Positions 1 through 13,088 of a stretch of DNA of 64,000 nt are shown here, piece by piece (within the stretch, counting starts at the first letter, position 1; each line of letters begins with the position of its first letter). This DNA is from Trissonchulus latispiculum (lineage: Eukaryota > Nematoda > Enoplea > Enoplida > Ironidae): NCBI GenBank assembly GCA_030248195.1, contig JASAND010020542.1, forward strand, positions 1-64,000. The letters run 5' to 3'. A program made the translations under genes and the position numbers. A model generated the notes under the pieces. That model did not search any database. It was given only the letters and a program-made list of their open reading frames with translations, and was not told where the DNA came from.

Positions 1-466
1 TATGTATGATTTCTTGCTCACCCATGTATTTATGTCCCCAAGACTGTTATGGGGCATCTGTTCTAAATCTCGAAGTGCGGCATTTCTTGCCTTCTCACTT
101 CGGTACAAAAAGTCTTCCGTGTCATCTGGGTAAAAGGAGGAAAAATGAGTCCTGTCCCGGAAGATAATCCATTGACTCCACTGCGGCTAAACGCCAAAAG
201 GCTAACAGAAGAAGGTGACAATAATTATGGTGGTGCTAAAATGAACATTTTAACGTATGTTTCATTTCATATTTGCCCCCTAGAAATCCCCCACTCCCGG
301 GAAATATATCACCGGTGAATTTTTAGGGAAATTTCTAGAGGAAAATTTCACAAATGACACCGGGGGCACGGTCGCCGAAAAACAGGATTTTTCGGTGTTT
401 TACCAAAAACATGGAAAAATGGGATTGTATAAAGGAGGTGAGCAACTCCTCGGGGTATGCCCTAGT
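1..466. other. Non-coding, no gene recognised
   Basis: Mixed AT-rich sequence and a CTAGAAATTTCCC/GGGAAATTTCTAG palindromic patch near 280-340. No gene was recognised. Confidence 0.6.
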
Positions 467-2054
467 TAAGTGTTGGGATTGGCCCAGAAATTTTCCTTGG
501 TTGGCTTGGCTTGGCTTGGCCGTGGGTTGGTGTTGGCCGGCCAACTGGCCGTACCCAACGGCCAATTGGCTGGCCGTTGGCCGGCCAACGACCCAATGGC
601 CAACGGCCAACCGGTTGGCCGCTCGTTGGCCGTTGGCTGTTTCTTAGCCGTAAGCTATTGGCCTGTTCTTTAGCAATTTGTCGACGTTAAGGAGCTGGAA
701 TTTACTATTTTTGTTCATGTACCGTGCTTAATTAGGCGTCAACTTTATTTGAATAGTACAATTTACAATTTATTTCAATAGTGCAATTTACAATTTGCAA
801 TTTTTGCCAAACTCGTTTTTCCAAACATTTATCTCCCAACACGTGACAACTATGTTTTAATTTTTGCTGGAAGACAGCAATAAAGTGATGAGACGTTCAC
901 CGCCAGACAAATTTAACAAGTAGTGCCCAAAAAGGGCAAGATTCCTTGTACAGAGAACTGTCTGAATAGAAGTTTTTGCCACGACTTACACTTTGACTGT
1001 AGCTAACGAGTGATGTTTTCATGACTGGCTATGGTTGAATTTCTGACACGAATGTACATAGTCATGTGCGTAATAACTCCGTTTCTGTTACACTAAAGGT
1101 AAACCAACAATTCTTGCTGTTTCATTTTCAAATCCTGAAAAACAATTTTTATACAATAAAGAGTTGTTTCGTTTTTTCTTCAACTACCGTGATAACGTGT
1201 GATAAAGTCAGAGTGGCATATCCAACTTCACACACATCATTAGAGGGGTCACTGAGTACATATTTAGGCAGTGTTATGCAGCAAATCTGCCGCACTGCAA
1301 AAATTTTCCCTCAAAAAAATTGCAACGGTGTAAACCTCCTCCCTAACATTGCCTTCGTTTTTCCTTTTCATCATCGGCAAAAATCTTTCCCCGCGTAAGA
1401 CTGCATCTTTTAAAACCACAATTTCTATCCACAACTTTACGTGATTGAGCTTGCAAATCTTGGCTGTACTTAAAGAGAACACTAAATTCTACTCTCGCAG
1501 CTAGCGTATGTTTGCAAATCTAGATTGCATATTGTGCATGCAAAAAAATGGGTTACATACATTACTAGACTCATGTTAAACATATGGCATTTTTTGTCTG
1601 ATGCAACAGCACATTACACAGAAGAGATGCCAAAACCTATATCTAGATATTCCCTGCTCTAGCAGGAATAAAAACTAAGTTGTTAGCACACTAAAATTTG
1701 CATGCAATTAGTCAAATTTAATTGTAAAATAACGCTAATAACGATAAAAACTATCAATATCTAAGTGAAAATCTAAAGTACCAGTATCTAATGTAACGTT
1801 TTACTTAGCAACATGTTTACGATATTATGCAGCCAAATTAAATTTTTCAAAAACAGTTAATGCACAAGATCAGTAAATTTGAGGTTGGCCAGCACTTGCC
1901 ATTGGCCAGCCAACGGCTACAGCCAGTTAGCCGCTTGGTAGCTAACGGTCAATGGCCGGCCTAACCAACTGGCCTAGATTTTCTCGGCCAACGGCCAATA
2001 GCCTTGCCTGCCAATGGCCAGCCATTGGCCGCACCGGCTAAATGCACAACACTA
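467..2054. mobile_element. Probable hAT-like element with TTGGCC/GGCCAA arrays
   Basis: The left end reads AAGTGTTGGG, and the right end, reverse-complemented, reads TAGTGTTGTGC. Arrays of TTGGCCGTTGGCC-type motifs lie inside both ends (485-660, 1885-2040). Flanks GCCCTAGT (left) and GCCCTTAG (right) resemble an 8-bp duplication but differ by an indel. The interior 700-1880 is AT-rich and has no gene. Confidence 0.65.
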
Positions 2055-2431
2055 GCCCTTAGTCTTGGGAGCGATGAACTCCCATACACGTATACTGTAG
2101 ACCGTCAGGGGAAGACAAAAGTAAGATTTCCCAAATTATATGTGACTAACAGAGCCGATTCCATAGCTGGAGGCCAGGACCGAAGCACCTACCCCAAGAG
2201 CGAAATTTTCCAACTTATATATGTGCATAAATCCCCCACCCAAAAAAGGGGTTTCGGTGTTTTGGATTTTTTCAATTGTTTGTTTTTCTTTTCTCATGCA
2301 GAATTTTTCCGCACAATTGTAGTCTCGGTTCGGAAGTCGACAGTTTTTTCCTCGCCAGCAATGTTGGCATGGAGGAAATAGTGGATTTGAGCAACCCACC
2401 ATTGAAAGGGTCCTGATCTGCAGTGCAGTAC
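2055..2431. other. Non-coding between two elements
   Basis: Open frames on both strands overlap here, but none resembles a known protein or shows splice context. Confidence 0.55.
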
Positions 2432-2454
2432 TAGTGTTGTTGACCAGCCGGCGA

Positions 2455-3568
2455 AGAGATGAAACCAGGTCACCGGGTCACCGGGTCCGTTCGGTCACTA
2501 CATGGACCGGGTCGGGTCACCGGGGCAGAGCTCTGACCGGTGTTGACCCGGCATTTTGATTGGGGGGAGCTTTTTACTGTTCTACGCATATTTTTCGGGA
2601 ATTTCGACCAACTTCAAAACTTCAATAAGTACTCAAAAACTAGCAAGCAATAGAAAAGTTTTAACTTAATCGTGTAGTTTTTAAATGCTTGTCGCTGTAG
2701 TGTTCTCATAATATCTGTAATGTCCTGTCGAGCTTAGATCTAGGTTAGAAACTACAATGATTGCGTTGAATCTTAACCACAAAATGGAAATTATTACATG
2801 GGAATCTGAAAATTTTATTGTAAAATCTCAAATTCTCTATGCTCCAGCTACTGTATGTGATTTTTCGCCTATGCTATCAATTTTGGAAGTAGGGTGTCGT
2901 GTCAGACTGTGTGTTTCAATTGTCGGTAAGAAGGAAAATCTCGGCAAAACAAGGTTTACAGATTCAGAGTTTTCGCTTTGCATTTTTCTAATTCTTATGG
3001 CTTACTACCTTTAGGAACAAATCGAGTTGTGATTGCTTTTATTTATAGGATATATTGTTTAAATCCTAGCCATTAGCAAAATATTTCCAAAGAATGTCCG
3101 CTGAGTGAAACCATCAACCATACAACTACATAAAATATTTTGCTAACAATGATGAAACACAAAAAATCGCTAATGTTAAGCTCTATGATTAGAATCCGAT
3201 GAAGTAATAATTTTGTCGAAGAATATATATTTTGTTCGAATTTGTTTGATTCAAAAAACTGTGTAGTTTACTTCACATCACATTGAGTGCGATGTCGTGC
3301 AAATTTTTTCCGGCTTACTTACAATATTTACTTTTCAATTTTCCTACTTTAAGGAAAGCGAAAATTTTGCCCGACTTCTTATTTTAGACGCCAAAAATGT
3401 CCAAAAAGGTGAAAAAACACTCATCACACCCCGATATAAGTATTTTTTTAATTTTTCCAAGCTTAAACCTGAATTTTCAAAAATACCGGGTCACCGGGTC
3501 ACCGGGTCAGGGGTCGACCGGGTCACCGGGTCACCGGGTCAGCAAATAGTGACCCGGTTTCATCTCTG
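2455..3568. mobile_element. Inverted-repeat element with GGGTCACC arrays
   Basis: Termini AGAGATGAAACC and GGTTTCATCTCT are perfect inverted repeats, followed inward by CCGGGTCACCGGGTCACC-type octamer runs on both sides (2467-2560, 3487-3555). No clean target duplication is visible. The centre is AT-rich and non-coding. Confidence 0.7.
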
Positions 3569-3849
3569 ATGCCAGCCGGGCGGGAAACGCCAGCCGGAGA
3601 CCACAGTCACAAGAATACAGTTACTCGGTGGGCTATTTCCGGCCGGTCAGTTGACCGTCAAAAGGCCGGCGAACGGCCTGACGGCAGGCCAATCCTATAT
3701 TTCAGTGATATACCAATTTTCTCTACAAATCAGTTCTTTCAAATTTGAGAATACTTGTATTGTCATACATAGGAGAACCAGCCGGCAGTTCATCGCCTTC
3801 GATACGCCAGTCGGCAGTTTTGATCGGTGAACGACCGATAGCCGGCCGG

Positions 3850-5313
3850 TGTCGTATGCTACTTTTTCCCCCATGCTAGATTTCCCCCCCTAGCTAATAA
3901 TACATATAAATACGCATATGTACTAAAATTTACTACGTGTAAGGGGGAAACTTTAGCATGATGACGTCAGCATGTAATCCTTTCCCCCTTAGGCATTTAC
4001 ACTTAATCATTCACACAATGTTTTAACTGTTTTGAGTGGATTATATAGTTCAATATAGTTTTACAATTTTCTCCTTTTGAAGATTTAAAAAAAGGATGTG
4101 AAACATATACAATGTTGTCTTGACGCGAAAGGAAAACCTTAGAATTTGTAGGTGAATTTTACATTCTTTAAATTCTTTAATTTTAATACAACATTTAAAA
4201 TTTTTTAGTATAACTAACTGCTAGTTGGATGGCTTATAATTTACTTTTTAATTTTTCTACAGCCTACAAATTAATAGATATATAAATGTGTTTTGTTGAA
4301 CTCAATCAAACTGAACTCTTTCCTTGAACACAAAACATATGTATACATTTTGTGAAAATAGATTAAACCATAGGTATATTAAATGAAGATTTTGCACAAA
4401 TTAATAATTAAATTAAAACAGCTTTATTTTGAGTTTTTTCAGAATAAAATCAGTGTACACCATTTTGGGTTGCATTGTACCAATGGAGTATAATAAAAAT
4501 TACAGTGGGAAGGGAGTATATAAAAGCAAAATACGTTTCACGAAACGTATGTTGTAATTAAGGGAGAACAAAATCGAAAACAAAACAAAACATCAAAATC
4601 GAAACCTAAATTTATTATTATTATTATTATTTATTATATACTAGAAATTCGGGGCCATAAATTCTAAGCCCTATTCCTATTCTTCGAAAGACGTGGTTTG
4701 AGGCCACACTCTAGGGGCAATTCTTCAACTTTTGACAATATACCTATAAGTTTTACGTTTCAAGATCGGTGATGCATAGGCTGTACTGTACTGAATTGCA
4801 GAAATTCAGCTGAATTTCTTCGAATTTATTTTTGTTCAAAGACTCAGTTGTCTTCATAATATTGTCTATATAACATTAATCACCCACTGGCAAATTCGAA
4901 TCAAAAGTTGATTTTTAGAAATTTAAACCTTTTATGTTTTAAGGGGAATTATGTTTATTAAAAATGACAATTAAAGTGGGAAATTTAACACGTTAAATAA
5001 CATCATCTTGGTTTGGTTTACCTTACTTCTTAAGACCAGCGCTATGAAAAATCTGGTTGTATGAAGATTGTTTAAAACGGAAGGATGTAGCATCTGTATA
5101 AATTCTCAATTACAGGTATATCATTAAAATCGAAAGTAAAAAATTTAACATGCCAAATCCTCCTCTTTCAGGCTAAATATATATTAGAGGGGGGAAAATT
5201 TGGCATGCTAGAATTTCCCCTTTTAGGCTAATATTAGAGGGGGGATTTTGGCATGCTAGAATTTTCCCCTGGGGAAAATTTAGCATGGGGAAAATTTTGG
5301 CATGCGACACCGG
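3850..5313. mobile_element. Possible inverted-repeat element with GTGTCG(T/C)ATGC ends
   Basis: The left end GGTGTCGTATGC and right end GCATGCGACACC are inverted. Inside both ends GCATGCTA/TAGCATGC and CCCC/GGGG motifs recur (for example 5155-5300). The interior, 1.3 kb of AT-rich DNA, holds no gene. Borders have no clear target duplication. Confidence 0.5.
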
Positions 5314-5370
5314 TTGGGTCGGTGAACGGCCGGGCGGTCGAAGAAAATTCCATGCCGGTCAGCAACACTA

Positions 5371-7385
5371 GTGCAGACCGTTAGACAGCCGACTGCCCAT
5401 CAAAATCAGACACTAAATAATTTTCTCTTCAACCTAATCTTGCGTTTGTAGTCGAAAAATTGAATTAGCGGAATCGAAAAGAATGCCTGGCTGGAACACA
5501 GCGTGGTTTAAATAAAACATGCCATTTGTAGATAGATTTGTCAAGTTTCAAAGATTTCAGAGAAATGATTAAACAGGGCTTGCACAGGTTGTATATTTAT
5601 CTCTTTAAAAGTGGAAGTTCAACTGCAAAAGACTAGACAGATAATAGCTATGTAATTCAATTAAAATAGTAGCGACCCTTTTGGTAAAATTTTCCCGCAC
5701 GCGTGAAATATAATTCCAGCTCACATGATGCAATCGTGCTACACACACAATTCACGAACCAAACAATATTTTTGTTCCAATTTTGTTGAAAAGCTGCTCA
5801 AATGAAAGTCATGTGCCTATACTTTCTGAAACATCGCAATGGCTAAGAATCAAAAATTCGGTTCCTTAGGTCTTCTATGAAAACACCAATATCACCAAAT
5901 CGAAGGAATTTCGTGTGTCCTGCTGGCTTAAGCTTTTCTTAAAGGACCAACAATGTAAGGAAATGCTGTTGCTTGTATAACTACACATAGTAATCTTAAT
6001 ATGTAACTCTGCATAGACTGCTAATTCTAACGTTTTCGAAAGGAGCTACTTCCTACAACACTGATTTCTAGTCAGAAAAGAATAAGTCAGTGAAACTGTC
6101 AATTGCAATGCAAGTATAGATGAAAAACGCCTTAAGTTGACGATAAGCTTATTAACAGAAACTGAAAATTATGAATAACATCGGAGAGACAACTCCGGCA
6201 GACTACAGCTACAGTAAACGTGAGTATTGTAGCAGAGTAAAAACTCCGCAGTATATACTAATCTAATTTAACCTAGCGAACTGTAGTTTGCCTGTACGCT
6301 GTTAAAAAGAAAGATTCAGGCTATATACTTTCGAATAAGGTTTTCTGGTTATGGCAACAAAGCATAGCCTGCACATGGATGTGAGCTGGGAAAAATCAAT
6401 ATCAGAGGATACCCTTTTCCAGAGATAGAACTTTTCAAGATCCAGTCAGAATGAAAGAAAGCACAGACGCATATCAGCCATATAACCAGAGAGTAGCTCT
6501 GAGAAATTAGATTTCATCATAATTTTAACACAGTCTTAACAGATAAACAACCGTTGCCGACGCTCAACATACATATTCCATAATAGAGTATTAGTTAAGT
6601 ATCTAATTGATTACGATAAAATTAAAGGTTCTGTTTTGTCTCACCACCATCAAGCGGCCTGACCAGACTAGCGTTGTTTCATTAGGCCATTTTAGTTTCA
6701 GTTACAGTCGGTGGACAAAAATAGTTTGAGCTTGAATCGGATTTTGTATTCATGGATTAAATTTCAGTTTTGTATAAGACTTTGTTTTAGAATGATTCTC
6801 TTTCCGAGATTCACAGTTAGTAATCCATGAAGACACGCAAAATTTTGCTAGGAGAGTATAGAGCAAAAACCGACAGTACTGAGAATCAGTACTGAGAATA
6901 TAATATGACGTCACAGGTAGTAATCCATGAAGACGTGCAAAATTTCGATAGGAAAGTATAGGACAAAAATCGACAGTACTGACATATGACGTCTCAGCGT
7001 GACGAAGCCTAAGCTATACCTTCAACTTAGGCTTTTAGATAACCTAGTGAAGTCAAGATAAGATTATTTCGTCAAATAATTGTAGTAGGTAATCCACAAA
7101 TGCACCAACATTTCTTTAGTAACCCATGACTGCAAAACTAATAATGGGCGCTGCCAGCCAAAATGCCAGTAATCTTCAAGTAATTTCAAAATTTTAGGTC
7201 TTTGCTCAAAGTAATTTTGGTTTCAGTGTCAGTCGATTGCTTAAAATAATTCCATTTCGGTGTCAGCAGGCCTACTTCCAAAATAGTTTCAGTTTCAGTG
7301 ACTGAAAGTTAAACCTACACAACCTAAGGCCAAATCTGACCGGTCTGACCAAAAATCTTGGAACAGAAGTGTGAGCAGTTTATCT
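5371..7385. other. Non-coding with decayed TTTCAG-type element
   Basis: AT-rich. From 6669 a degraded element of the TTTCAG family is visible. Nothing else recognised. Confidence 0.6.
6838..6990 (+). repeat. Short tandem duplication
   Basis: Two adjacent diverged copies of AGTAATCCATGAAGAC ... CGACAGTACTGA (6838-6890, 6918-6980). They lie within a decayed TTTCAG-type element (about 6669-7315: TAGCGTTGTTTCATT at the left, CAGTGACTGAAAG at the right). Confidence 0.7.
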
Positions 7386-8243
7386 TCAGTAGTCAGAATT
7401 TCATATGTCAGAATTTCATTAGTCAGAAACTAACTTTTCAAACTTTCATTAGTCAGAATTTAGGTTTTTGAAATAATATCAGTTGAACTTTCATTTGTCA
7501 GAATTTCATAAGTCAGAATTTTATTAGTCAGAATTTCATTAGTCAGAATTTCGTTTGTCAGAATTTTGCAGAAAAACACAGTTCTTCCTGGCGCAAAGTG
7601 TAACAAGATGGCTGATCTTGATGATAATTTCATAAAATGATTTCTAGTCGACACAAATATGTGTCTAGACTCTACCACCAGCAACGAGCAAAACTTTCTT
7701 TTCAAAAGGGTTCCCCAACAACTGGATTGGTTCCGCGTACGCCTACCTACATTTTACAGGCAGGGAATGACGATAGGGTGTTTCGTTTGAATTCGAAAAG
7801 AATCAGAAGGGCGAAGAGTAGGTACGTAGTAACTGTTGGATTTGGATGGTATTGCACAAATCATCAATAGCCTTTTTGAGGAAGAGTTAAGAGTTACAAA
7901 AGAGTTGATTTTAGCTATGCTCTAAACTACTCTCTCCTACTTTATCGGGAAAGGTCCTAAGACTGTACAGCATCGTGCAAGATTTTGGAGAAACAAGAAA
8001 AAATTCTGACTTACGAAATTCTGACTAATGAAATTCTGACTAATGAAATTCTGATTTATGAAATTCTGACAAATGAAAGTTCAACTTGAAATTCTGACTA
8101 ATGAAATTCTGACTTATGAAATTCTGACAAATGAAAGTTCAACTTATATTATTTCCAAATTTAAATTCTGACAAATGAAATTCTAACTAACGAAATTCTG
8201 ACTAATGAAATTCTGACTAATACGATTCTGACTGATGAAAGTA
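7386..8243. repeat. Inverted arrays of a 15-bp word (GTCAGAATTTCATTA)
   Basis: 7386-7565 carries GTCAGAATTTCATTA-type words in tandem; 7995-8243 carries the reverse complement TAATGAAATTCTGAC. The pair encloses about 430 bp that include a short non-conserved frame. It could fold into a very long hairpin. Confidence 0.9.
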
Positions 8244-9039
8244 GACGGTGTGAGCGCCTGTCGTGAGTTAACACTTGAAGTTGGCCTGTATAACGTTTAT
8301 ATTTTTCGAATCCTTAGGAAGAGGAGAATCCGCTAAACCATCATATCTGGTCTATGTCCGCTTGCCGGATACTAAATAGACAAAAAGCCTTCAGATTCGG
8401 AAGGAAACTGTGGTTAATTCAGTACTCTAATATTTCCTTCGTCCAAAACATTTCCGAAAATCGGGTCATATCTGGTCTGGTCCATGTTCGGTAACCGGAT
8501 GTCTAGAGTTAGAAAACGTATATATATATATATTTATTTATATATATATATGAAATTTTGTCCGGTTTGGATCAAAATTGCGTGATTTATAATCGGTTCG
8601 AAAAACGTTTTATAGTGTTTTTTAAAAAATGCGTGATTTTTTGTTTGTTTTAAATAACAAATCACAGCAGATATAAAAGAAAGCTGAGATGGAGGCTTGT
8701 TCGGGATATACCAAATAACATTTAATGAAATAATTTGGCTTCCGGGGCAACCGGATACGGATCGTATCCCATGAAATATCAAATTTCAAATCTCAAAACC
8801 GGAAATGGACCGGATATTTGATTGCTTTCCGGTAAAATGACTGTAGCTTCCAAAAAATTTATTGTGCCAAAAACGAACATTTTTATCTGCGATTCCGTGC
8901 ACCAGACAGCAAAACCCATTTTCCTGTTTTCTCGAACCTGATACGACATAGGACAAGCTATTTTGGTGACAAGCTCCGACAATAAACAAAAAATAAAAAG
9001 CATCATTTCTTGATGACTTTCCAAAGTTTGATATTTTAA
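8244..9039. other. Non-coding, CCGGATA-type words
   Basis: CATATCTGGTC...CCGGAT recurs at 8340 and 8465, and ACCGGATA words at 8750-8830, perhaps decayed terminal arrays. A short ATATAT run lies at 8520-8550. No gene. Confidence 0.55.
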
Positions 9040-9047
9040 GGTGGCAT

Positions 9048-9437
9048 CACAGGTGGACAAAGGGGGGGGGAAAGGGGGGGGGGAATTTCCCCCCCCCCCG
9101 CGGCGAAGGCGTCCACAAGGGGTCGCAAAATTGCTCCCACAAGGGGTAAGCAAATTGGCCACAAGGGGTAAGAAAATTGTCCAAAAAATAGGTTTTACGA
9201 CTGAAATTTCCAAAAATTTCCCGCTTCGCCGGAATTTCTCACTTAAAATCACTAGTTTTTGCGAAAAAACGTCCGAAAATTGCGTTTTTGCTAAAAAATA
9301 GCTGTTTTTTGTTAAAAAATGGCAAAAATCGCTTAAAAATCGCCTTCAAAAGTACCCCAGGAAAAATCGCTCTCACTAGGGGTACCCAAATTTGCTTCCA
9401 CAAGAGTCAGTGAAATTTGGCCTCCCGTTCAGGTATG
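9048..9437. mobile_element. Short hAT-like element (TSD GGTGGCAT), CACAAGGGGT repeats
   Basis: The sequence CACAGGTGGAC ... GTTCAGGTATG is flanked by exact GGTGGCAT copies (9040-9047, 9438-9445). Inside, CCACAAGGGGT recurs several times (TCGCAAAATTG, AAGCAAATTGG, AAGAAAATTG variants). The same element recurs at 63545-63913 in the same orientation. The terminal repeats are imperfect. Confidence 0.85.
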
Positions 9438-10949
9438 GGTGGCATCTAAAACTTGGAACAGGAACAGAAGGAATATGATTTCAGGAACAAGAGCAGGAAC
9501 GAAATCGGATAAACTTCAGGAACCGAAACATGAAATTAAAAAGATCATAAGAAATCAGGGCCAAAGAACTCCACATGAACTGCTTTGATATTACCTTGTA
9601 ATGGCACTATGACTTTTTTAATATGCAGATTTAGTTTTACAAATAAGATGTCTAGTGATGTGGATCGGATCGGCGGATCGGATCGGATCGACCGATCCGG
9701 GGTCGGATCGGATCGGATCGGCTTGATTTTTCCGGATCGCCGATCCGGCAAATGAGGCAAAATTTGGAAGTTTGTACCAATTTTTACAACATTACAAAAT
9801 TTCTTCCAAGAAATTATGAAAATTTTTCATCTGAATTTTCTTCAAGGGTTGAATTTTTGTTGTTAATGTGAATTTTTTGATGTTAACGTTTTTCTTTACT
9901 TTCTTTCTCTGGATAAACATATAATTTTTTGTCTGCATACGTAAAAACAATCCAATGGAATGGCTCTCTAATCTGCTAATTAATTTTTGCACAATCCGCT
10001 TCGCTTTTTAAATTCAGTTACGCTGACTGCTGAGAGTGTGCTTATTCTGGTATGATTTCTATTAAAAGTAATTAACCACATACTAGAAACGGTGCCTAGA
10101 ATTTATTTCAAAGCTAATTGTGAGCTAGAGCCAATACCTGAAAGTGTACCAATTTCTTGGAATTCAGTATTCATAGAAGGGGAAGTATTTCCGAACTTGG
10201 AACAGGGCGCACTTATGGAAAATAGTTGTATTACAAAAGTTTTTCGGCTCGTCAAGATCTTTCGAGTGATTACTCCTGAGTATGGGTAATGAAAACATTT
10301 AAATCTGGAAAATCCTGTTGTCGTGAATTTGGTAATCGAGTGCATTTATGGGACATGATGACATTAGAAAATGTGTTCACTTCGTCAAGAGCTTTTAAAT
10401 CATAACCATGTTGTGAGAATTAAAGAAACTAAAAATCCGGAAATCTTGAAAACCAAAAATTCCAAACATTAGGTGCTAATTGTTTGCAAAGGTTGCAAGC
10501 ATAGGATAACGTGGGGGAGAATGGGTGGGCGCAGATACCACCAGAGCGACAAAAAACGGACAGACCCCTCGGCGAGAAGGAAAAAGTAAACCCCTAAGCG
10601 AGTTTTACCAAAACTTGCTAATGTTTTAGCCAATTTTAACGATTTTTTCAAAAAATTCTGAAAACTCCCTAAAAATCTTCACTTTTAACTTATTTTGTCC
10701 AAAAATGTTGAAAATTTGTCAATTTTGCATATTTCGGAGTAGACCTTTTCAAAATTTTTGAAATTTTTCAGGGTTAGGTAAACCTTTCGCCAGAGTCGGG
10801 GAAGACACCTCCCTCAGAATTGGACCCCGTGTTAATGTATATATGTTAATGCATGGTTGTAAGAGCAAAATTATATACGCAGCGGAACCAGCTCTATTTG
10901 ATCACGAAAATAAAATTTTCAATTAGCATAAATTTTAGGAAATCATTGA
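9438..10949. other. Non-coding, no gene recognised
   Basis: Apart from the GGATC array and AGGAAC words at 9460-9530, no feature is supported. Confidence 0.55.
9655..9750. repeat. GGATC pentamer array
   Basis: TAGTGATGTGGATCGG is followed by GATCGGATCGG runs in both orientations. It looks like one end of another hAT-like element; a similar run is at 11795-11815. No opposite terminus was found. Confidence 0.6.
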
Positions 10950-11366
10950 ATATTTTGGATCTCTTTAACTTTATCCCCCCAACAAAAGTTGGTCAACTTC
11001 AAAGGCTTATTGCAAGAGATCTACAGAACTTTAGAGCATGATTTATACATCGTTGGAATGCTTGAGATATGCTCTGTTTAATGGTGTAACGCAATTTGCT
11101 GTAGCTTGCTGCTATAAAAGGTTAAGCTTAATAAACCATCAAAGTTACCACTATTTGCAATTTTTGATTGTCTTTTGAGCTTAAATTTTAATAACAACAA
11201 GCTAGAGCAAACTGCTTTACACCATTAAATAGAGCATATCTCAAGCATTCCAACGATGTATAAATCATGCTCTAAAGTTCTGTTGATCTCTTGCAATAAG
11301 CCTTTGAAGTTGACCAACTTTTGTTGCGGGAGGGGGAATAAAGTTAAAGAGATCCAATATTTTAGA
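10950..11366. repeat. Foldback repeat with arms of about 178 bp
   Basis: The left arm 10950-11127 and right arm 11189-11366 are inverted with a few differences (for example GATCTACAGAACTTTAGAGC against GCTCTAAAGTTCTGTTGATC). The 60-bp centre is AT-rich. No coding content. Confidence 0.92.
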
Positions 11367-12666
11367 TTTTTCGTGAATAAAACCCGGGATTCCGAATTTT
11401 ACCTGATTTTAAACGTCTCCTGATTTCCTTTCCGAACGATTTTGAAATTATATACATTGTCAATAAATATATAAAACCATAAATATATTCTTAAGCTTCC
11501 AATAAATGGCCAAAGTTTGCACTCATATTTTTGGTCTTACACCCTAGTTTCTTCAACTTTTCTTCTCTTCTCTTCTCTTCTCTCCTCACTAGATATTGAA
11601 CTCACAAGCAAAGGAAATTGTTGTTTTTAAAGGTAACTACACAGTATTCTGCAGCTAAAGTTTCTGATACGGAGTTTTAGAATTATTCAATAAGATTCCG
11701 ATGCGAAGTTTGATCAAAACTTTTGCAAAATTATGGGAAATGGGAAGGTATAGCAATTTAAGTGTCTACAATTGAAAAATAAAATTGTGGTCGGATCGGA
11801 TCGGATCGGTTATTTTTTGAAATTACGGATAAATCCGTAATGAAAATGTTTAAAAAGATTAATTTGCCATCAGATACATTTAACTAAAATACCTAATGCA
11901 TTTTTTGTGTAAATTACATTTGTAAATTATAGAATTTTGAGTTGTTTTCATTTTGAGAAGTAATAATCAATAAACAAAGAGCGTGCATGCGATGCGTAGT
12001 GCAGTATTAATCAAAGGCAAAAACAGTGAAATATTAACGTTGGTTACGAATACGATTAACCCTTTAATGCTTGAATTTCTTAAGGACAAACGTTTCTCGA
12101 TGACTGCGCTAGAATGCTTTAAATGAACCAAACCAAAAATTGGATGCTCTACAAATTTGGTTGACTTTTGGCAAATATATAAGGGATTAACCCTCAGAAG
12201 CTGAAAATGTTTTAAAAATCCAGTCAAGAATAAAATTTAGACTTTAGAAACTGTGCTAATGCAATTGTATAAACCTCATTACATTACATGATCCCAAAAA
12301 TTTGGATATTCGGCTACGGCTACAAATTTTATTAATAATGGGCCTTTGACCTGTAATGTATCGATACAGGTAGATAACTCAACTAATAACTCAACAAGTA
12401 CTGACACATTACAAAGCGTTGGCATTCGATGACATAGTGAAAAACACCAGGGGGTCTGGGGGGGCGGAGCCCCCCAGAAACCGAGAAAGTTTTTGGAAAA
12501 TATGGAAAAATTGGTACTGGAAACATTTAAAGTTTTCACTCTTACAAAAGTGAATTTTCTCCCGAAATAATGTTGCGTCTAGCTTGCGTCCCGTTAAAAT
12601 TTCGTTGCGTCAAGATAAGAAACTTTGCGTCCAGACGCACTTCTGGACGCAAAAAACCCTGCTCGT
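11367..12666. other. Non-coding
   Basis: Contains a TCTTC run (11565-11582), a GGATC run and a G-rich GGGGGCGGAGCCCCCC patch at 12455. No gene. Confidence 0.55.
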
Positions 12667-13088
12667 ATGTCATGTGGAGTGGAGCATGAGTGACCGCGAA
12701 TATGGGTTGTTCAGCGAAGCTGGTCCATATTAGTGCGCTTTTAACCTAGTCCTCCTGGCATTTACAACCTGCCCCTCCCATATTAACGTTTTAAAACCTA
12801 GTCCTCTGTCCATTTACAACCTAATGTCACCCATATTGCATTTTTCATGCTCCATCGGAGCATTTTTATTCTTGTCCTATTTCATTTTTAAGGTTCTCAG
12901 TAAAAAAAAGCTGTGTGAAAGAAACTTTAAAAATTCCGCCAATCATTAATCGTCAACCGAAAGTACAGAACAAAGAAGCTTGAAAAGTTCCAAGTTCTTC
13001 CTTTTTCTCTATGTTGACAGAAATCCAACATCCAGTACACATGGCTGCAATAGTTTTAGTTGCTGTCACTTACCTGCTTACCTGTAAC

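Larger units (their letters stand above)
2432..5370. mobile_element. Probable hAT-like element with CCGGC/GCCGG arrays and nested insertions
   Basis: Termini TAGTGTTGTTGACC and GGTCAGCAACACTA (one mismatch) are flanked by GTGCAGTAC and GTGCAGAC, an imperfect duplication. GCCGG-rich motifs lie inside both ends and around 3580-3690. Two further inverted-repeat segments sit within it (about 2455-3568 and 3850-5313). Confidence 0.65.

Noticed and set aside
7386..8243. CRISPR array
   Set aside because: Repeats are 15 bp, nearly contiguous, inverted between the two halves, and the genome is eukaryotic.
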